From Prostheceraeus crozeri (Eukaryota; Platyhelminthes; Polycladida; Euryleptidae), in assembly GCA_907163375.1 (NCBI GenBank), contig CAJQUW010011064.1:59965-123964 (forward strand): a DNA stretch of 64,000 nt. Direction: 5' to 3'. The notes beneath the pieces were generated by a model, which worked only from the letters and a program-made list of their open reading frames with translations, searched no databases and had not been told where the DNA came from. The translations under genes and the position numbers were made by a program. This document shows positions 38,152-48,950 of this stretch, piece by piece. Within the stretch, counting starts at the first letter, position 1. Every line of letters starts with the position of its first letter.

Positions 38152-38414
38152 TTTTTCTTTTTCACTCCAGATCGCACCAATTTCATCCCATTTTCACTAT
38201 CATTACATTGCAGCATGGAAACATCCTCTATCCATCTTCGATCCAAATGATGATTCATAGCGTGCTCATCTAGATCCATTAGTCTTTCAACTAAAGCGTC
38301 AGCTTTAATATTTTCATTTACATTTGCAACAATTTCTATAGCCTTCAATGAATAGCCAAGCTCTCTTGCTACAGACCATGAAGTTGGGAAACGAATGCAA
38401 CTTTTCATCTTCAA
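38148..38414 (-). CDS. UBA-like domain protein
   Basis: The frame encodes 88 residues. The stretch VARELGYSLKAIEIVANVNE followed by NIKADALVERLMDLDEH has the hydrophobic spacing of a ubiquitin-associated domain (three helices, LGYS in place of the usual MGF loop), as found before the RING in some IAPs. The end is basic (SGVKKKK). It is the rightmost gene of element B. The domain call is moderate, and its link to the RING gene comes from the 4-bp overlap. Confidence 0.45.
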   Translation of the reverse strand: MKMKSCIRFPTSWSVARELGYSLKAIEIVANVNENIKADALVERLMDLDEHAMNHHLDRRWIEDVSMLQCNDSENGMKLVRSGVKKKK

Positions 38415-38549
38415 ATAATTTCAAATGATCATGAGTGTCAGGAATGGACACTCAGTTGAATATGCTTGATATGACTTGTACACCTTTGACAGTATTGATG
38501 ACTCTGTGTAATCTAATACTTTACTTTCACAAACATGAGTTGTAGTAAA

Positions 38550-38990
38550 AACTAGTTGACTACACTAACTTTGCTTTTACAAACCATGATACAGTTTCTG
38601 ACTAGACTTACGAATAAAACTTTGATGATCAAACTTTCTAACTATACATCAACCTGTGCTGCAGTAAAACCTTTATACAACATGATTAAGTTTCTGACTA
38701 CACTAACTTTGCTTTTACAAACCATTATACACTTTCTGATGACACTCACGAATAAAGTTCGATGATCAAACTTTACTTTCTCGAACGGGTGTCGCGGTAA
38801 AGAACTAGTTGACTACACTAACTTTGCTTTTACAAACCATGATACAGTTTCTGACTAGACTTACGAATAAAACGTTGATGATCAAACTTTCTAACTATAC
38901 ATCAACCTGTGTTGCAATAAAACTTTCGTACAATATGATAAAGTTTCTGACGACACTGACAAGAGCTTTTTCACTAGCGAAGAGAGAAGT
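38550..38990. repeat. 253-bp tandem repeat in the right arm of element B
   Basis: The unit contains TTGACTACACTAACTTTGCT, CTGACTAGACTTACGAATAA and CTAACTATACATCAACCTGT. Copies start near 38556 and 38809 with a 253-bp period, and an internal half-unit repeats near 38695. Frames of about 70-80 codons inside it follow the repeat and are not genes. Confidence 0.8.
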
Positions 38991-39059
38991 CTGTGATGTG
39001 TTGCGTGTGGCGCATGAATGTCCTCCCTTCATTCCATTCATCAATTCGTCTCCGTGATA

Positions 39060-40280
39060 GAGACAAGAACTGATGGTTCATTCTCGCATGCTTGGCCAAC
39101 TGTCGGGAAACAAGTGCAATGAAGATTTTATGAGGTAACCTGTGGCAGATAGCTAAATGTCGCCCTGGCGGTCAGAGTACAACGTTGAGACGAAACATTG
39201 CAAACATGACACAGAGAGGGTTCACAAGGATTACCATTGCCCACGTCCCGTGCAGCTACGGACTTCACCGCTGTCTCGAAATCACCCACAGGAAGTATCA
39301 CACCGAAAATCGTGCACCGTCCATGACTTGATCGCCAGACATGAAAACCGGTGGAGTTGGTAAGAGGTTGACAGACTTTGATCAGCTTGATAGCAAGCCG
39401 TAGAGAGCTTGATTCACCAGCGTTTTGCAATGGAGATGTTTAGAGGCCACCCATGACAAGATAGGTAAGACTCAACCGATTGGCGTTCAAAGTGCTACGC
39501 TGATAACTGTGTCAAATGCACAACATGAGACATGAGTTGTTCCAGCGGTTACGGTCTAAACTATGACACACTCCCTTGCCACACTTATCACTACGGCATC
39601 GTCCGCCGTCCCGAAGGAACACCCTGTCAGTGGAATATTACAGCAAAATTCTCCGTGTCTTGCTCGCTTTCAGTGAAAAGCCGCTTGTAACATGAGAAGA
39701 CTGGCTCAGACATCATTAAAAATCATCTAGTTGACTTCAGCAGGGTCGAAAACCCCAGAAAACCTCCAAAACTAGTGAATTTAAATTTTTCAACTTTTTA
39801 GCACTACTTATGAAATTTTATAAGTAGTCTATCACTTAGGGCAGGTCAAAAGCAACCGAACCTTTTTTGAATCAAGTCAAACGGACTTGTAGAAGCAAAG
39901 TTACAAGCCTTTAAAGTTCTGGAGTCTTTTATGGCCTGGAGACGAAGGCCATCGCCTGGCGAACCTCTAAGTCTGACGCCTTAGCTGATATCAGCAATGA
40001 AATTTTCTAAGTCGGTTTCTTACAGAAACCCGGGATTTGGAATGTCCGAAGCTATAATCGGAGCTCCAGAGTTCACCTACCCCAACCCAGTCGGGAGGAG
40101 AACTGATTTCCACAAGCCGAGTTTCCACTTATATAGTGTGTGGCGATCAGCTGATGACGAAATACCCATCATCCAAACACTGAAAACCCGTCTATCTCCG
40201 GTTCTAGTGCTCCGATTGAGCTGGAAATATACCATTTCCATGTAGAATTTGACGCTGAATCCGAATCTGAACTCCGTTTT
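39060..40280. other. Right arm of element B without recognised genes
   Basis: About 1.2 kb of ordinary-composition DNA between the 253-bp repeats and the right terminal repeat. Frames are short and lack domain patterns. Nothing was recognised. Confidence 0.5.
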
Positions 40281-41417
40281 CCCATCCGATGCTTCGTTTT
40301 GGCTCTACAGTAGGCAGCCATAGCAAAAATTCTAACTCGTTTTTCACCAATCTCCCAAAATCTTAAATGGCGTCTCACATCTAAACGAAGACAGATATGA
40401 ACAAGCCGTTTCTTTCACTGAATTTGTTTCACTCTTAGCTTTCAAACGAGCTATGGCACGACCAAATCCGTCCACTAGAAGCCAAGATCGAAGCTAGCTC
40501 TCCCGAGAGGGGGGACGTCAGCGAAAATTTTTTCTCTCCGATTGCGTTCAAATTCACCATACCGATGCAGAATTTCACGCTGATTCCAAATCTGAAATCC
40601 GTTTTCCAATCCGATGCTTCGTTTTGAAGCTACAGCCCAAAACGTTCCAAATTCTAACTCTGTCGTTTTTCACCAATCTCCCAAAATCTTAAATGGCGTC
40701 TCACATCTAAACAAAGGTAGATATGAACAAGCCGTTTGTTTCACTGAATTTGTCTCACTCTTAGCTTTCAAACGAGCTATGGCACGACAAAATCCGTCCA
40801 CTAGAAGCAAAGTTGGAAGATCGGTGCCGAGGGGGGGGGGAGGTCAGAACTTTTTCTCCCTCCGATTGAGTTGGGAAGAAGTTCCTAGCCCCAACTTTGG
40901 CCAAAACGTCCGAATTAAAATTAGTCCAAACTGAGCTTTCCACTGCCTTTTTCTCACTCCCAGCTTTCAAATGAGCTATGGCACGACTTTCTACGATGTC
41001 TAACACCAAAGGTGGAAGTTTGGCAGGAGGGGGGGGGGGGAGGTCTTCAAAACTTTTTCTCTCCAATGTCGCTGGAAACATCCTTCCTAACCCAAAATTT
41101 CACGTAGAGTCCGAATCTGGCCTCCGTTTTCTCATCCAAGACCTCCTTCATGCCGAATTCCAGCCTTTCTCATCCCAACACCAACATCCACCCTTTCCAC
41201 ACTCTATCCTTCCCACATCACCTTCCTTCCCACCCCTTGCCTCATCACTCCTCCTTCCTTCCTTCCCGCCAGAGGGGGGGGGAGGGACCCGTTTCCTCCT
41301 CACGGACTCATTCCTCCCAACACATCCTTGGCCCTCTCCCTCACACTTCCTGCCAGAGGGGGGGGGCTGAGTCAGCATTTCACATTTTGTCCTTGCGTCT
41401 GGAATGTGCTTACTACT
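40280..41417. repeat. Right terminal inverted repeat of element B
   Basis: It matches the left end in reverse out to GTGCTTACTACT. Inside, the module with AGCTTTCAAACGAGCTATGG and AAATGGCGTCTCACATCTAA occurs about twice (near 40360-40460 and 40690-40790) in diverged form. Poly-G tracts of 8-12 bases mirror the poly-C tracts of the left end. The inner boundary is approximate. Confidence 0.8.
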
Positions 41418-41431
41418 ATCATATTTTAAAA

Positions 41432-42264
41432 ATGGATAAAATTAAAGCTGATAATCAAAAAAGAATTAAACAATTAGACGAGTTAATAAAACATAAAAAT
41501 ATAATGAAAGAAAATCATCTTCAGCATAGAATGATGAAAGCTGGTATTCAATCTGATATGTTTGAAAAAATGCAGCAAACCGAGCAAGTAAAAACTGATT
41601 TTGAAAAAACTATGGAACCATTTAGAATTCTTGAAAAGGAACTTACAAATAATGATAAACAAATTAATATAACAGATCCTGAACACAAAACTATATTAGG
41701 TGACTGTGGATTACTAGAATCAAACATTAATAAGAAATTACCAAAATATATGCAATTTGAACATTCTTTCTCATTTATAGAGGGAAAAACAATACCTAGA
41801 TTTTATCTCGGATAAAAAGAAATATTTCCACAACCTTTTCGAGGTTAAATTTTTTCACCAGATAAACTCCTTTTAGTTTAGATAGAAATTTTGTTGATCT
41901 GTTAAGAGGAGCAGATTTAAATAATTATGCTGTAGAAGATCTCATAAAATATAAAGCTATGTTAGATAGAGTTGGTGCAGGAAAAACTCTTAAACGTTAT
42001 AGAGAATTAGAAAATTTATTATCAACGGGAGTTAAAGTAGGAAAAGGTTTTAAAACTGAAACAACTGTATTTTGGCCAGATGATCCACAAGAATTACTAA
42101 ATAGATTAAATATTTTAATATCGGCAATAAAAGAAGGACATAATTCTAGTTTCAATGAAATTCATGCTATATTGAAAAGACTGTTAGAAAAGAAGATTCT
42201 AAATGAAGAGGATTATAAAAGTATAACGGGACATCTGAGATGTCTTCCAGGGCGTCGCCCGTAG
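41432..42264 (+). pseudogene. Conserved structural protein of element D, not whole
   Basis: Homologue of the protein at 16115-16942, starting MDKIKADNQKRIKQLDELIK. The span covers the coiled coil, the SFIEGKTIPRFYLG block and the C-terminal helices (DPQELLNRLNILISAIKEGH). A hairpin repeat pairing GGGACATC..GATGTC with GGGC-GTC-GCCC lies at its 3' edge. The upstream spacer was split by the insertion of element B. The frame is not whole. Confidence 0.8.
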
Positions 42265-42344
42265 CTGAAATATGTTGTTGTTTTTAATTTTTTATAAAAA
42301 AAAATATTTGATAAAAGATATTTATTCAAAATTTTAACTAAAAA

Positions 42345-44527
42345 ATGTGTTCAGCAGATTTAGACAAAATTAATAATCATTTAGAAAATCTGACAGAGAT
42401 TTTCGGTTCATCAAAATTTAGTACGACGTTAAAAATTATAACAACTACTTCATCACACACTTGTAATTTAGAACCCATTCTACATTTGGAACAAAATAAA
42501 AATTATCAAATTGCATTGACTAGTTTCTCTACATTTAACACTATTCAAAACGTTATCAAAGATGTGAATGATCAATTTAGATATTCTACTGATAAAGGCA
42601 AAACGTGGAAAATACAAACTTTTCTTCCTGGTTCTTACGAAGTTGAATCAATATCAAATGAAATTAAGAGACATTTAGGTATACCATTTAAAGATAAGAA
42701 ACAATTACATTTTGCAGTTGAACCGGCAGTTAATAAATTTTCTCTTACTTTAGACGAAAATCATCAAGTTGATTTTAATCATGATAGATCATTGTCAAAG
42801 CTATTAGGATTTAATAAACAAACTTATAGTCAAGGTTATCATTTAGGTGAGAAGATTCCAAAAATAACTGAAATAAATTCAATTGTTGTACATTGTGACA
42901 TTATTGAAGGAGGATATACAGTGTGATCATGAAGTCACTGTGGGATTACAATTCACTATACATGAAAAGTGAATGAGTTTATACGATAACTACTTATGAA
43001 AATGAAAAGAGCATGACTTAAAGTTTTGTTTTATGATATGAAAAGACCGGCTGAATTCAATTTGAGGTTTTCGAGTTGTTAGGATGAAAAAGGCATTATA
43101 AAGCCATTATATGATCATTGTCATCAAGCACCAAATGTATGAATTGCATGCACTCACATTGTGCACACAAGTAACGCAGCTACGTCTTCTTTGTGAGGAA
43201 ATTCTGGCATATGACACTGCGACCAATCAGGATTCTCCTGTTGTTCTTTCCCCCGAAAGAATCTTTAATTCGACAGACTTTTTAAGTGACTGAAAACAGT
43301 TCCAAAGTGTATGTTCAGCTGCGCATGTTGTTCTTTTGATGGCAAAATTTGAATCCGTAAACCGTGTTAGAAGAGAATTACGAAATCGGAAATGTTCCTC
43401 ATGAGAATTCCATTAGAAATCTTTTCAAGAGATTTTGCGATACTGGAGGCGTTGAAGATCCAGAAAGAGGTGGTCGACCATCATTCGATGCTTTCTCATA
43501 AAGCAAAGCAAAATTCCGAGATTATTCGTAAAACAACCCTCAACATCAATTCGCCAAGCAGCTTCAACTACAAGCTGTTCACAGTGTTCACAGTGTAGTG
43601 AGACATGATGTAGGGCTCTTTCCTAACAAATTGCAAGTAACACAAGAGCTACACGAAGATTGCATGTCAGCATGTGTGAGAGTTTACTGCAAAAATCCCA
43701 CGAAGATGAAGACTTCTTCGATAAGATTTTTTTAGGACGAATGCCATGGGCCGATAGGTCTCATGATCTTTCCCCTTTGAACTTTTTGTTTGGGGATTCT
43801 TGAAAAATAAAGTGTTTGCCTCACAACCGAGAAGTTTACAACAGCTGAAAGACAGCATTTCATCATCAAGTTCAGAAATCACCTCTGAAATGTGCCGCAA
43901 TGCCATCAGGTCGTTCCGAAAACGACTCCAACAGTGCATTGACAATCGTGGTAAGACCGCCGAACAATGACTTTATTTTGAAATTTCTCTTTTTTGGTTT
44001 GAAAAATTTAGGATCTAGATACATTAAAGCTTGAGAAAAGTGGAGTTTTACCGAAAGTTTTCATTTAGAATTGAAATGATCCATGGACAGGAGGTAATTA
44101 TATGAAATACATGTATTTTTATCGGTTAAAATATTTAATTGAATTTAATTTGAATTTGGCAAATTAAATAAGTTGATAATACAATTTTATGTTTTACTCA
44201 TTAAATTTATGATATTGGTTAATACTTTATTCTTATATACACCCTCTAGGAGACTTTGAACTCTATTATATTTGGCAATTAAACCCTACAGCGACTTTAT
44301 GATCACCCTGTATAAATGGTAAATTGTCAAATTTGATATTCAGTTTTCCAGCTTTTACTGTACCCATTGGTTATAGACTAAATGTAATTCCACAAACATT
44401 AATATATTTCCCTATTACAAGAAAAACTATTAACAACATTAACATTAGAATCACTGATGAGAAAGGACAAGAAATAAATTTTGGAGGTGAAGAGATTATG
44501 ATAGATCTTTTGGTTCGGGAGGTATAA
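42345..44527 (+). pseudogene. PENTON: Penton gene of element D, split by a mariner
   Basis: Both halves of the 262-residue penton coding sequence known from A and C are present, on either side of a mariner inserted at a TA. Sequence differences from the element C penton are few. Before the mariner came in, this gene was apparently in good condition. This suggests that element D was not very old at that time. Confidence 0.9.
42919..44310. mobile_element. mariner-like DNA transposon
   Basis: The ends are CAGTGTGATCAT and ATGATCACCCTG, imperfect inverted repeats of about 30 bp, flanked by TA at 42917-42918 and 44311-44312. The 1.39-kb body fits a mariner with one transposase gene. The helix-turn-helix linker region DTGGVEDPERGGRPSF (near 43440-43487) and the last catalytic aspartate region, HDLSPLNFLFG (near 43760-43793), are both on the plus strand but not in one open frame, so the transposase is defunct. 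The inserted copy disrupts the element D penton gene. Confidence 0.9.
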
Positions 44528-44603
44528 ACTCCCACGCGAGGCTAGAGAAGTTTAATTTTCTTCTTATTCTTTTAAAATAAAAATATAAATTTTTTATTAA
44601 AAA

Positions 44604-45372
44604 ATGAGTGAAGTGCCCCCATTAAATAAAAAAAAAACTCAAATTTAATCATCATCCAAATTTATCTAATAAAGTTTTGTCAGTTATTTGTGGAAGATCA
44701 GGCTGTGGAAAAACGTATCTATTATTTAAAATTTTAACGACTCCAAATTTTTTGGATTATAACAATCTTATAATTTATACAACAACAGCAGAACAACCCG
44801 TCTATCAATTTTTAAAATATGGATTTGAAAATAATCTTAAAAAAACAGCAATTGCTTCATTATTCAAAGAATATGAAAATTCTGAATATGAAGAAGAAAT
44901 AAGTTCGTGGTGTGAAGAAGCAGCAAAAAATAATCAGTTAGTAGAATCTAATAAAAAAAAGCATGTAAAGATACAATTAATAGATGATAGTGGTAATATG
45001 CAAGATCCTAGTAAACTAGATAAAACAATGAAACATTGTGTAGTTTTTGATGATTGTGTTAATGATAGAAATCAGTCAGTTCAGAGAAATTATTTCACAA
45101 GAGGTAGACATAATAACTGCAGTGTATTTTATTTAACACAAAGTATGTATTCATTAGACGGAAGTGTTATTAGAAAGAATGCAAATATATTTATACTATT
45201 TGAAATAAATGCAAGAAACTTAAGTGATTTGTTAAGAGATTTATGTGTAAGAAATAAAGATGAGTTCAAACAATCGTGTAACAATGCTTGGTCAAAAGAT
45301 TTTGGCTTCATTACAATTAATATTGATAAAAAAATTCATGATAGAGTTACAGAAGATTTGTTCTCTGACTAG
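44604..45372 (+). pseudogene. ATP: Packaging ATPase (ATP) of element D, not whole
   Basis: Start context, Walker A (ICGRSGCGKTYLLFKIL), Walker B (CVVFDDCVND) and TRGRHNNCSVFYLTQSMYS all match the ATPase genes of A and C nearly residue for residue. This is the last gene that D shares with them. Beyond its 3' end the gene content changes to a different polymerase block on the same strand. The frame is not whole. Confidence 0.85.
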
Positions 45373-45500
45373 CCTTCGCCCCCGACTGAAATTCTGAATC
45401 GAACAATTGTTCTCTGACTAAGCTTCGCCCCGACTGAAAGTCGATAGATAATATTTTCGCGGAGTGATCGAACGGAGTGATCGAACAGAGTGACCGAATA
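45373..45500. repeat. Hairpin-type and direct short repeats after the ATPase gene of D
   Basis: Repeated TTCTCTGACTA..CTTCGCCCC..GACTGAA blocks and three GGAGTGATCGAAC-like units mark the junction between the shared module and the polymerase block. Pieces of the same words occur after the element C ATPase gene (TTGTTCTCTGACTGAAAGTC). Confidence 0.65.
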
Positions 45501-45542
45501 ATTTTTTCTTATAAATTTTTTGTTAATAAAAATAAAAAAAAT

Positions 45543-45848
45543 ATGTTGAATATTTACAAGATAGAGCATGTACCAGTTTTAAAAGATTATCGTCATCCTA
45601 CAAATCCTGTAAATTCGAAGAAAGAAGTTAGATTTTATTATCATCATAAATACGTAGCGCTCGTTACAGATTATAAAACAAAACATGGTATTAAACCGTG
45701 TGTTAAAACAAAAGACTTTCCACTTTGTTTAAGAAGTTTCCGAGTATTTTTGGCGTATAATAATTTATGGTGGTTCGTTAAGAAAGAACATTTAACAACA
45801 CATGAATTAGAAACATTACATCAATTATATATTCCTGTGTATATGTAA
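45543..45848 (+). CDS. Small protein upstream of the element D polymerase
   Basis: The frame encodes 101 residues, starting MLNIYKIEHVPVLKDYRHPT. It contains KKEVRFYYHHKYVALVTDYK, then KTKDFPLCLRSFRVFLAYNN. The strand-rich layout could fit a PC4-type single-strand-DNA-binding protein, which would suit a gene next to PolB, but sequence support is weak. It is absent from A and C. The start codon follows an A-rich leader as in the other genes of these elements. Confidence 0.45.
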   Translation: MLNIYKIEHVPVLKDYRHPTNPVNSKKEVRFYYHHKYVALVTDYKTKHGIKPCVKTKDFPLCLRSFRVFLAYNNLWWFVKKEHLTTHELETLHQLYIPVYM

Positions 45849-45897
45849 AAATGGAACCGAGGTTCTATGTAAAAATTCATTTTTTCTTTTAAAAAAT

Positions 45898-46341
45898 ATG
45901 AATCGTGAAATGTCTCTCGGACAAACGTCTAGGATTGATGAATTAATCAAGAAACAAACTGCTGAGTTTGATGCGCAAATTAAACATAGTAAACGTAGTA
46001 AACGTATTAAAAAACAGAAACGTACTAGGCGTAGTATTAGATGTAATACTAAAAAACAGAAAAGTGGAACAAAAGAAATATTAGAAACTCCTATTACTGA
46101 TATCTTTTTTGATGATAGAATTAGGGATGAACTTGGTGATGATTTATGTAATTTATTTAATCCAAATGAAATTAAATATGAAAATGTATCTTTTATTAAT
46201 GTAGTAAATGATATGCGGAAACTTTTAGTAAAGGGTAAAATTATTAATTTACTTGGAAAAGTTGTTAAAGATCAGGAAAATATAATTCAAAATTTTTACG
46301 TAACCTTCTATAATAAAAATTCATTTGGTTATGGTATATAA
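45898..46341 (+). CDS. Basic protein next to the element D polymerase
   Basis: The frame encodes 147 residues, starting MNREMSLGQTSRIDELIKKQ. The first half is very basic (KRSKRIKKQKRTRRSIRCNT) and the second half is a folded domain (FDDRIRDELGDDLCNLFNPN). It may be a terminal-protein-type or N-terminal partner of the polymerase that follows after only a few bases; this is inferred from place and charge. No counterpart is seen in A or C. Confidence 0.45.
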   Translation: MNREMSLGQTSRIDELIKKQTAEFDAQIKHSKRSKRIKKQKRTRRSIRCNTKKQKSGTKEILETPITDIFFDDRIRDELGDDLCNLFNPNEIKYENVSFINVVNDMRKLLVKGKIINLLGKVVKDQENIIQNFYVTFYNKNSFGYGI

Positions 46342-47227
46342 ATATGGTTTTCGAATCTGGATGAGAAATCCGATGCTAACGAATGGATTTTTACAGGTAA
46401 TATTAAATATGAAGATTTTGGAATGAAGTTAGTACAAAGATCGCATAGAGGGGCAGGGATTAATATGAAATATAGAATCAAAGAATATTTCGGTGAATAT
46501 TGTTATATTTCTTCTGAAAATTTTTGTTTTATCAAATGTTATAATGTTTTACGAGGTTTTAATGAAGAGCAAGGAGAAATGATGAAAGAAATGTTTAATA
46601 ATTTTTTATATAAAGAGAAAGCCACATCTAGAACAGGAGTAATGTCAAACTGCAAATTTTCTCAATTCAATAAATATTTTGGAGAATGTGTTCAATATTA
46701 TAGTCCTGCCAATCGTCATTTAAATCCTAGAGGAATTGAAACGTTTCATAATTATGTTTATTACAATTATTTTCACGAAGGTTCAACCATTGGTCACTAT
46801 TGTTTAATTAATAAATCTCATAAATCAAAAGCTATTAGAGAAATTGAAAATACTTTCAAACCCATATATAAAACAGTTACTGATGAAAATCTAACAACGC
46901 GTCCATATAAAATCATAACAAAGAAAAAAATTGACTATAGTTCAACATATATTTGGGATCTCGAAACTTTTCCTGATCCTAACTGTTCAACAGCTCATCC
47001 TATTCCTTATGCTGTAGGAGCTATTAATTTTAATAAATTTATATGTTGCTTACCGAAACAAAGATTGAAAGAATTAGAAACACGTTTGTTAAGTGATATG
47101 ATTAAAATTAAACGATCAAAAGATGAAGATGAAATTAAAAAACTTAAAAAACAGATTAATGAGTATAATAGTTTAACTGAATTAGAATTTAATAAACTTC
47201 AAAATTGTGTGAAAATATTTACGAGAA

Positions 47228-47282
47228 CTGAGGGGATGAATGTCCGATCGGGTGAAACCCAGAGGACGCATGTCCGATCCAT
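47228..47282. repeat. Palindromic repeat in the element D polymerase gene
   Basis: GGATGAATGTCCGATC and GGACGCATGTCCGATC flank GGGTGAAACCC, giving GGGT-GAA-ACCC and GGAC-x-GTCC hairpins. Same 3-nt-loop style as the hairpins of elements A and C but different stems. Confidence 0.65.
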
Positions 47283-47989
47283 CAATTTTTTAAAACTCTT
47301 GGAAAATTTAATTATTCGAGAGTAACTTTAATAGCTCACAATTCATCAGGTTTTGATTCCTATTTTCCGATAAAAGCTAATTGTAAATTATCTAAACCGC
47401 CTCTTAAAACTTCAAGAGGAATATTGACTGCTTCATTAAAAAATCCTTATACAACTGAATGCGTTAGTAGATACATTCAAAAATCTTTTAGATTGAAAAA
47501 CAATATGAAAAAAGATTCACCTTCAGGTAAATTAGCACTTCAAACTATTATAATGAGATGTAGTTATCAACATGTAAAAACAAGTCTTTCTAAATGGTGT
47601 GAGAATTTTAAAATTCCTATGAATGTGTGTAAATTAAATTATGAAATTGGAGACATAACACATGAAAATTATAAAGAAAAAGAAAATGAATGGAGACCAT
47701 ATTTAGTTAACGATATTCTTTCTTTAGCTTTTTGTATCTACAAATATAATAATGTTATGCGAGATTTAGTTGGCGAAGATATAACTACTAATTTGACATT
47801 CTCTGCTTTAACATTTAACGGTTGGATGAAAAGCGTACAAAACGACAATATGAATATTCATTCTCATATAGATTTATGGGCTAGAAATTATATTAGAAAA
47901 TCTGTTAAGGGTGGAAGAGTTTCAGCAAATATAAGAAAATACATATCGCCATTTTGTAGCATCTTGTTACCAATATTAAAACAGTATTT

Positions 47990-48051
47990 ACCTGGTCGCT
48001 ACGCTGGTGGGGCTTTGTCCCCTGGTCGCTACGCTGGTGGGGCTTTCTCCC
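47990..48051. repeat. Duplicated 30-bp unit in the element D polymerase gene
   Basis: CCTGGTCGCTACGCTGGTGG occurs twice in tandem with a 30-bp period, read as PGRYAGGALS and PGRYAGGAFS. The 30-bp size equals the net insertion size of the hairpin repeats seen in PolB of elements A and C. Confidence 0.75.
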
Positions 48052-48950
48052 TTGGAAGTAATTTAATAGATTTAATGAAACAGTATCGAGATTTAGGAGA
48101 TAAAACTGAAATTTGTAAGAAAATTTCAAATCAACTACTTGAACAAAAACATGAATTTCTAATGGCTTTTGATGCCACATCTTTATATCCATCAGCTATG
48201 TATGATGAAAATTCAGAATACCCTAAAGCTGAATCCGCTCGAAAATTTCGTAAAGAAGAAGAACGGGAAATAGTATATAAATTTAATACTCAAACGTTTA
48301 GACCTAAAACTGGAATATTTACAGTTGTGTTTCAATATTCCAATGATATGTTTTTTCAACCAGTTCCTATAAAAGATAAAGTTAAAAATCAAAATAATAA
48401 TTCTCATGTAAAAGTAATCAGGTTTAGAAATGGTATATGTTATGATGTATTAACTTCTGTAGACATACAAGAAATTGTTAGATGTGGGGGAAAAATCTTA
48501 CATATTACTGATGGTATAATTTATGAAAAAAATTATCAAGTTTCACCATTTCGAAATTATATTGAAAAACTTTTTAATTTGAGAAAAAGATATAAAACAG
48601 AAGGAAATACTGTAGGCGATGAGTTAATTAAATTATTGATGAATTCACTATATGGCAAAACTGTGCAAAAAGATATAACCACTAAATATCATTTATGGAA
48701 TGAGAATACATTGAGAAAAAATTTCACTCAAGAAGTAAAAGATTATGAAAAATTAAATGATGAACAATATTTAGCGAAAGTAGAAATGGAAGATGATGAA
48801 TTTCTTAAAACTAATATTGTAAAAGATGGGAAGACGTCGTTCATGCCATCACACTTAGGTTCTTTCATTCTTTCTCACTCTAGAAGAATCATGAATAACT
48901 TTATTTTAGAAATTAATGGTTTCAACGAAAAATACATTCATTATACAAAT

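Larger units (their letters stand above)
22969..41417. mobile_element. Polinton/adintovirus-like element B, full length in span (fossil)
   Basis: The 18.4-kb element begins AGTAGTAAGCACATTCC and ends with the inverse. The flanks ATTATA (22963-22968) and ATCATA (41418-41423) form a 6-bp duplication with one mismatch. The empty site is visible in element C near 52631, where the same gene spacer is uninterrupted. It encodes penton, protease, major capsid protein, chromodomain integrase, structural protein, packaging ATPase and several accessory genes. It is less AT-rich than A, C and D. About three to five breaks are seen, and no PolB was recognised. Confidence 0.95.

Noticed and set aside
38556-39057. 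Two similar 70-80-codon frames (MTTLTLLLQTMIQFLTRLTN)
   Set aside because: Both are translations of the 253-bp tandem repeat and have no independent support.
39128-39430. 100-codon minus-strand frame in the right arm of element B
   Set aside because: Overlapping frames occur on both strands with no domain pattern, promoter or polyadenylation signal.
41150-41815. 221-codon frame joining terminal-repeat sequence of B to the D structural gene
   Set aside because: The first half is translated terminal repeat and poly-G-containing DNA; it is open by chance across the insertion border.
43667-43945. Minus-strand 92-codon frame within the mariner
   Set aside because: It is the opposite strand of the transposase C-terminal region.
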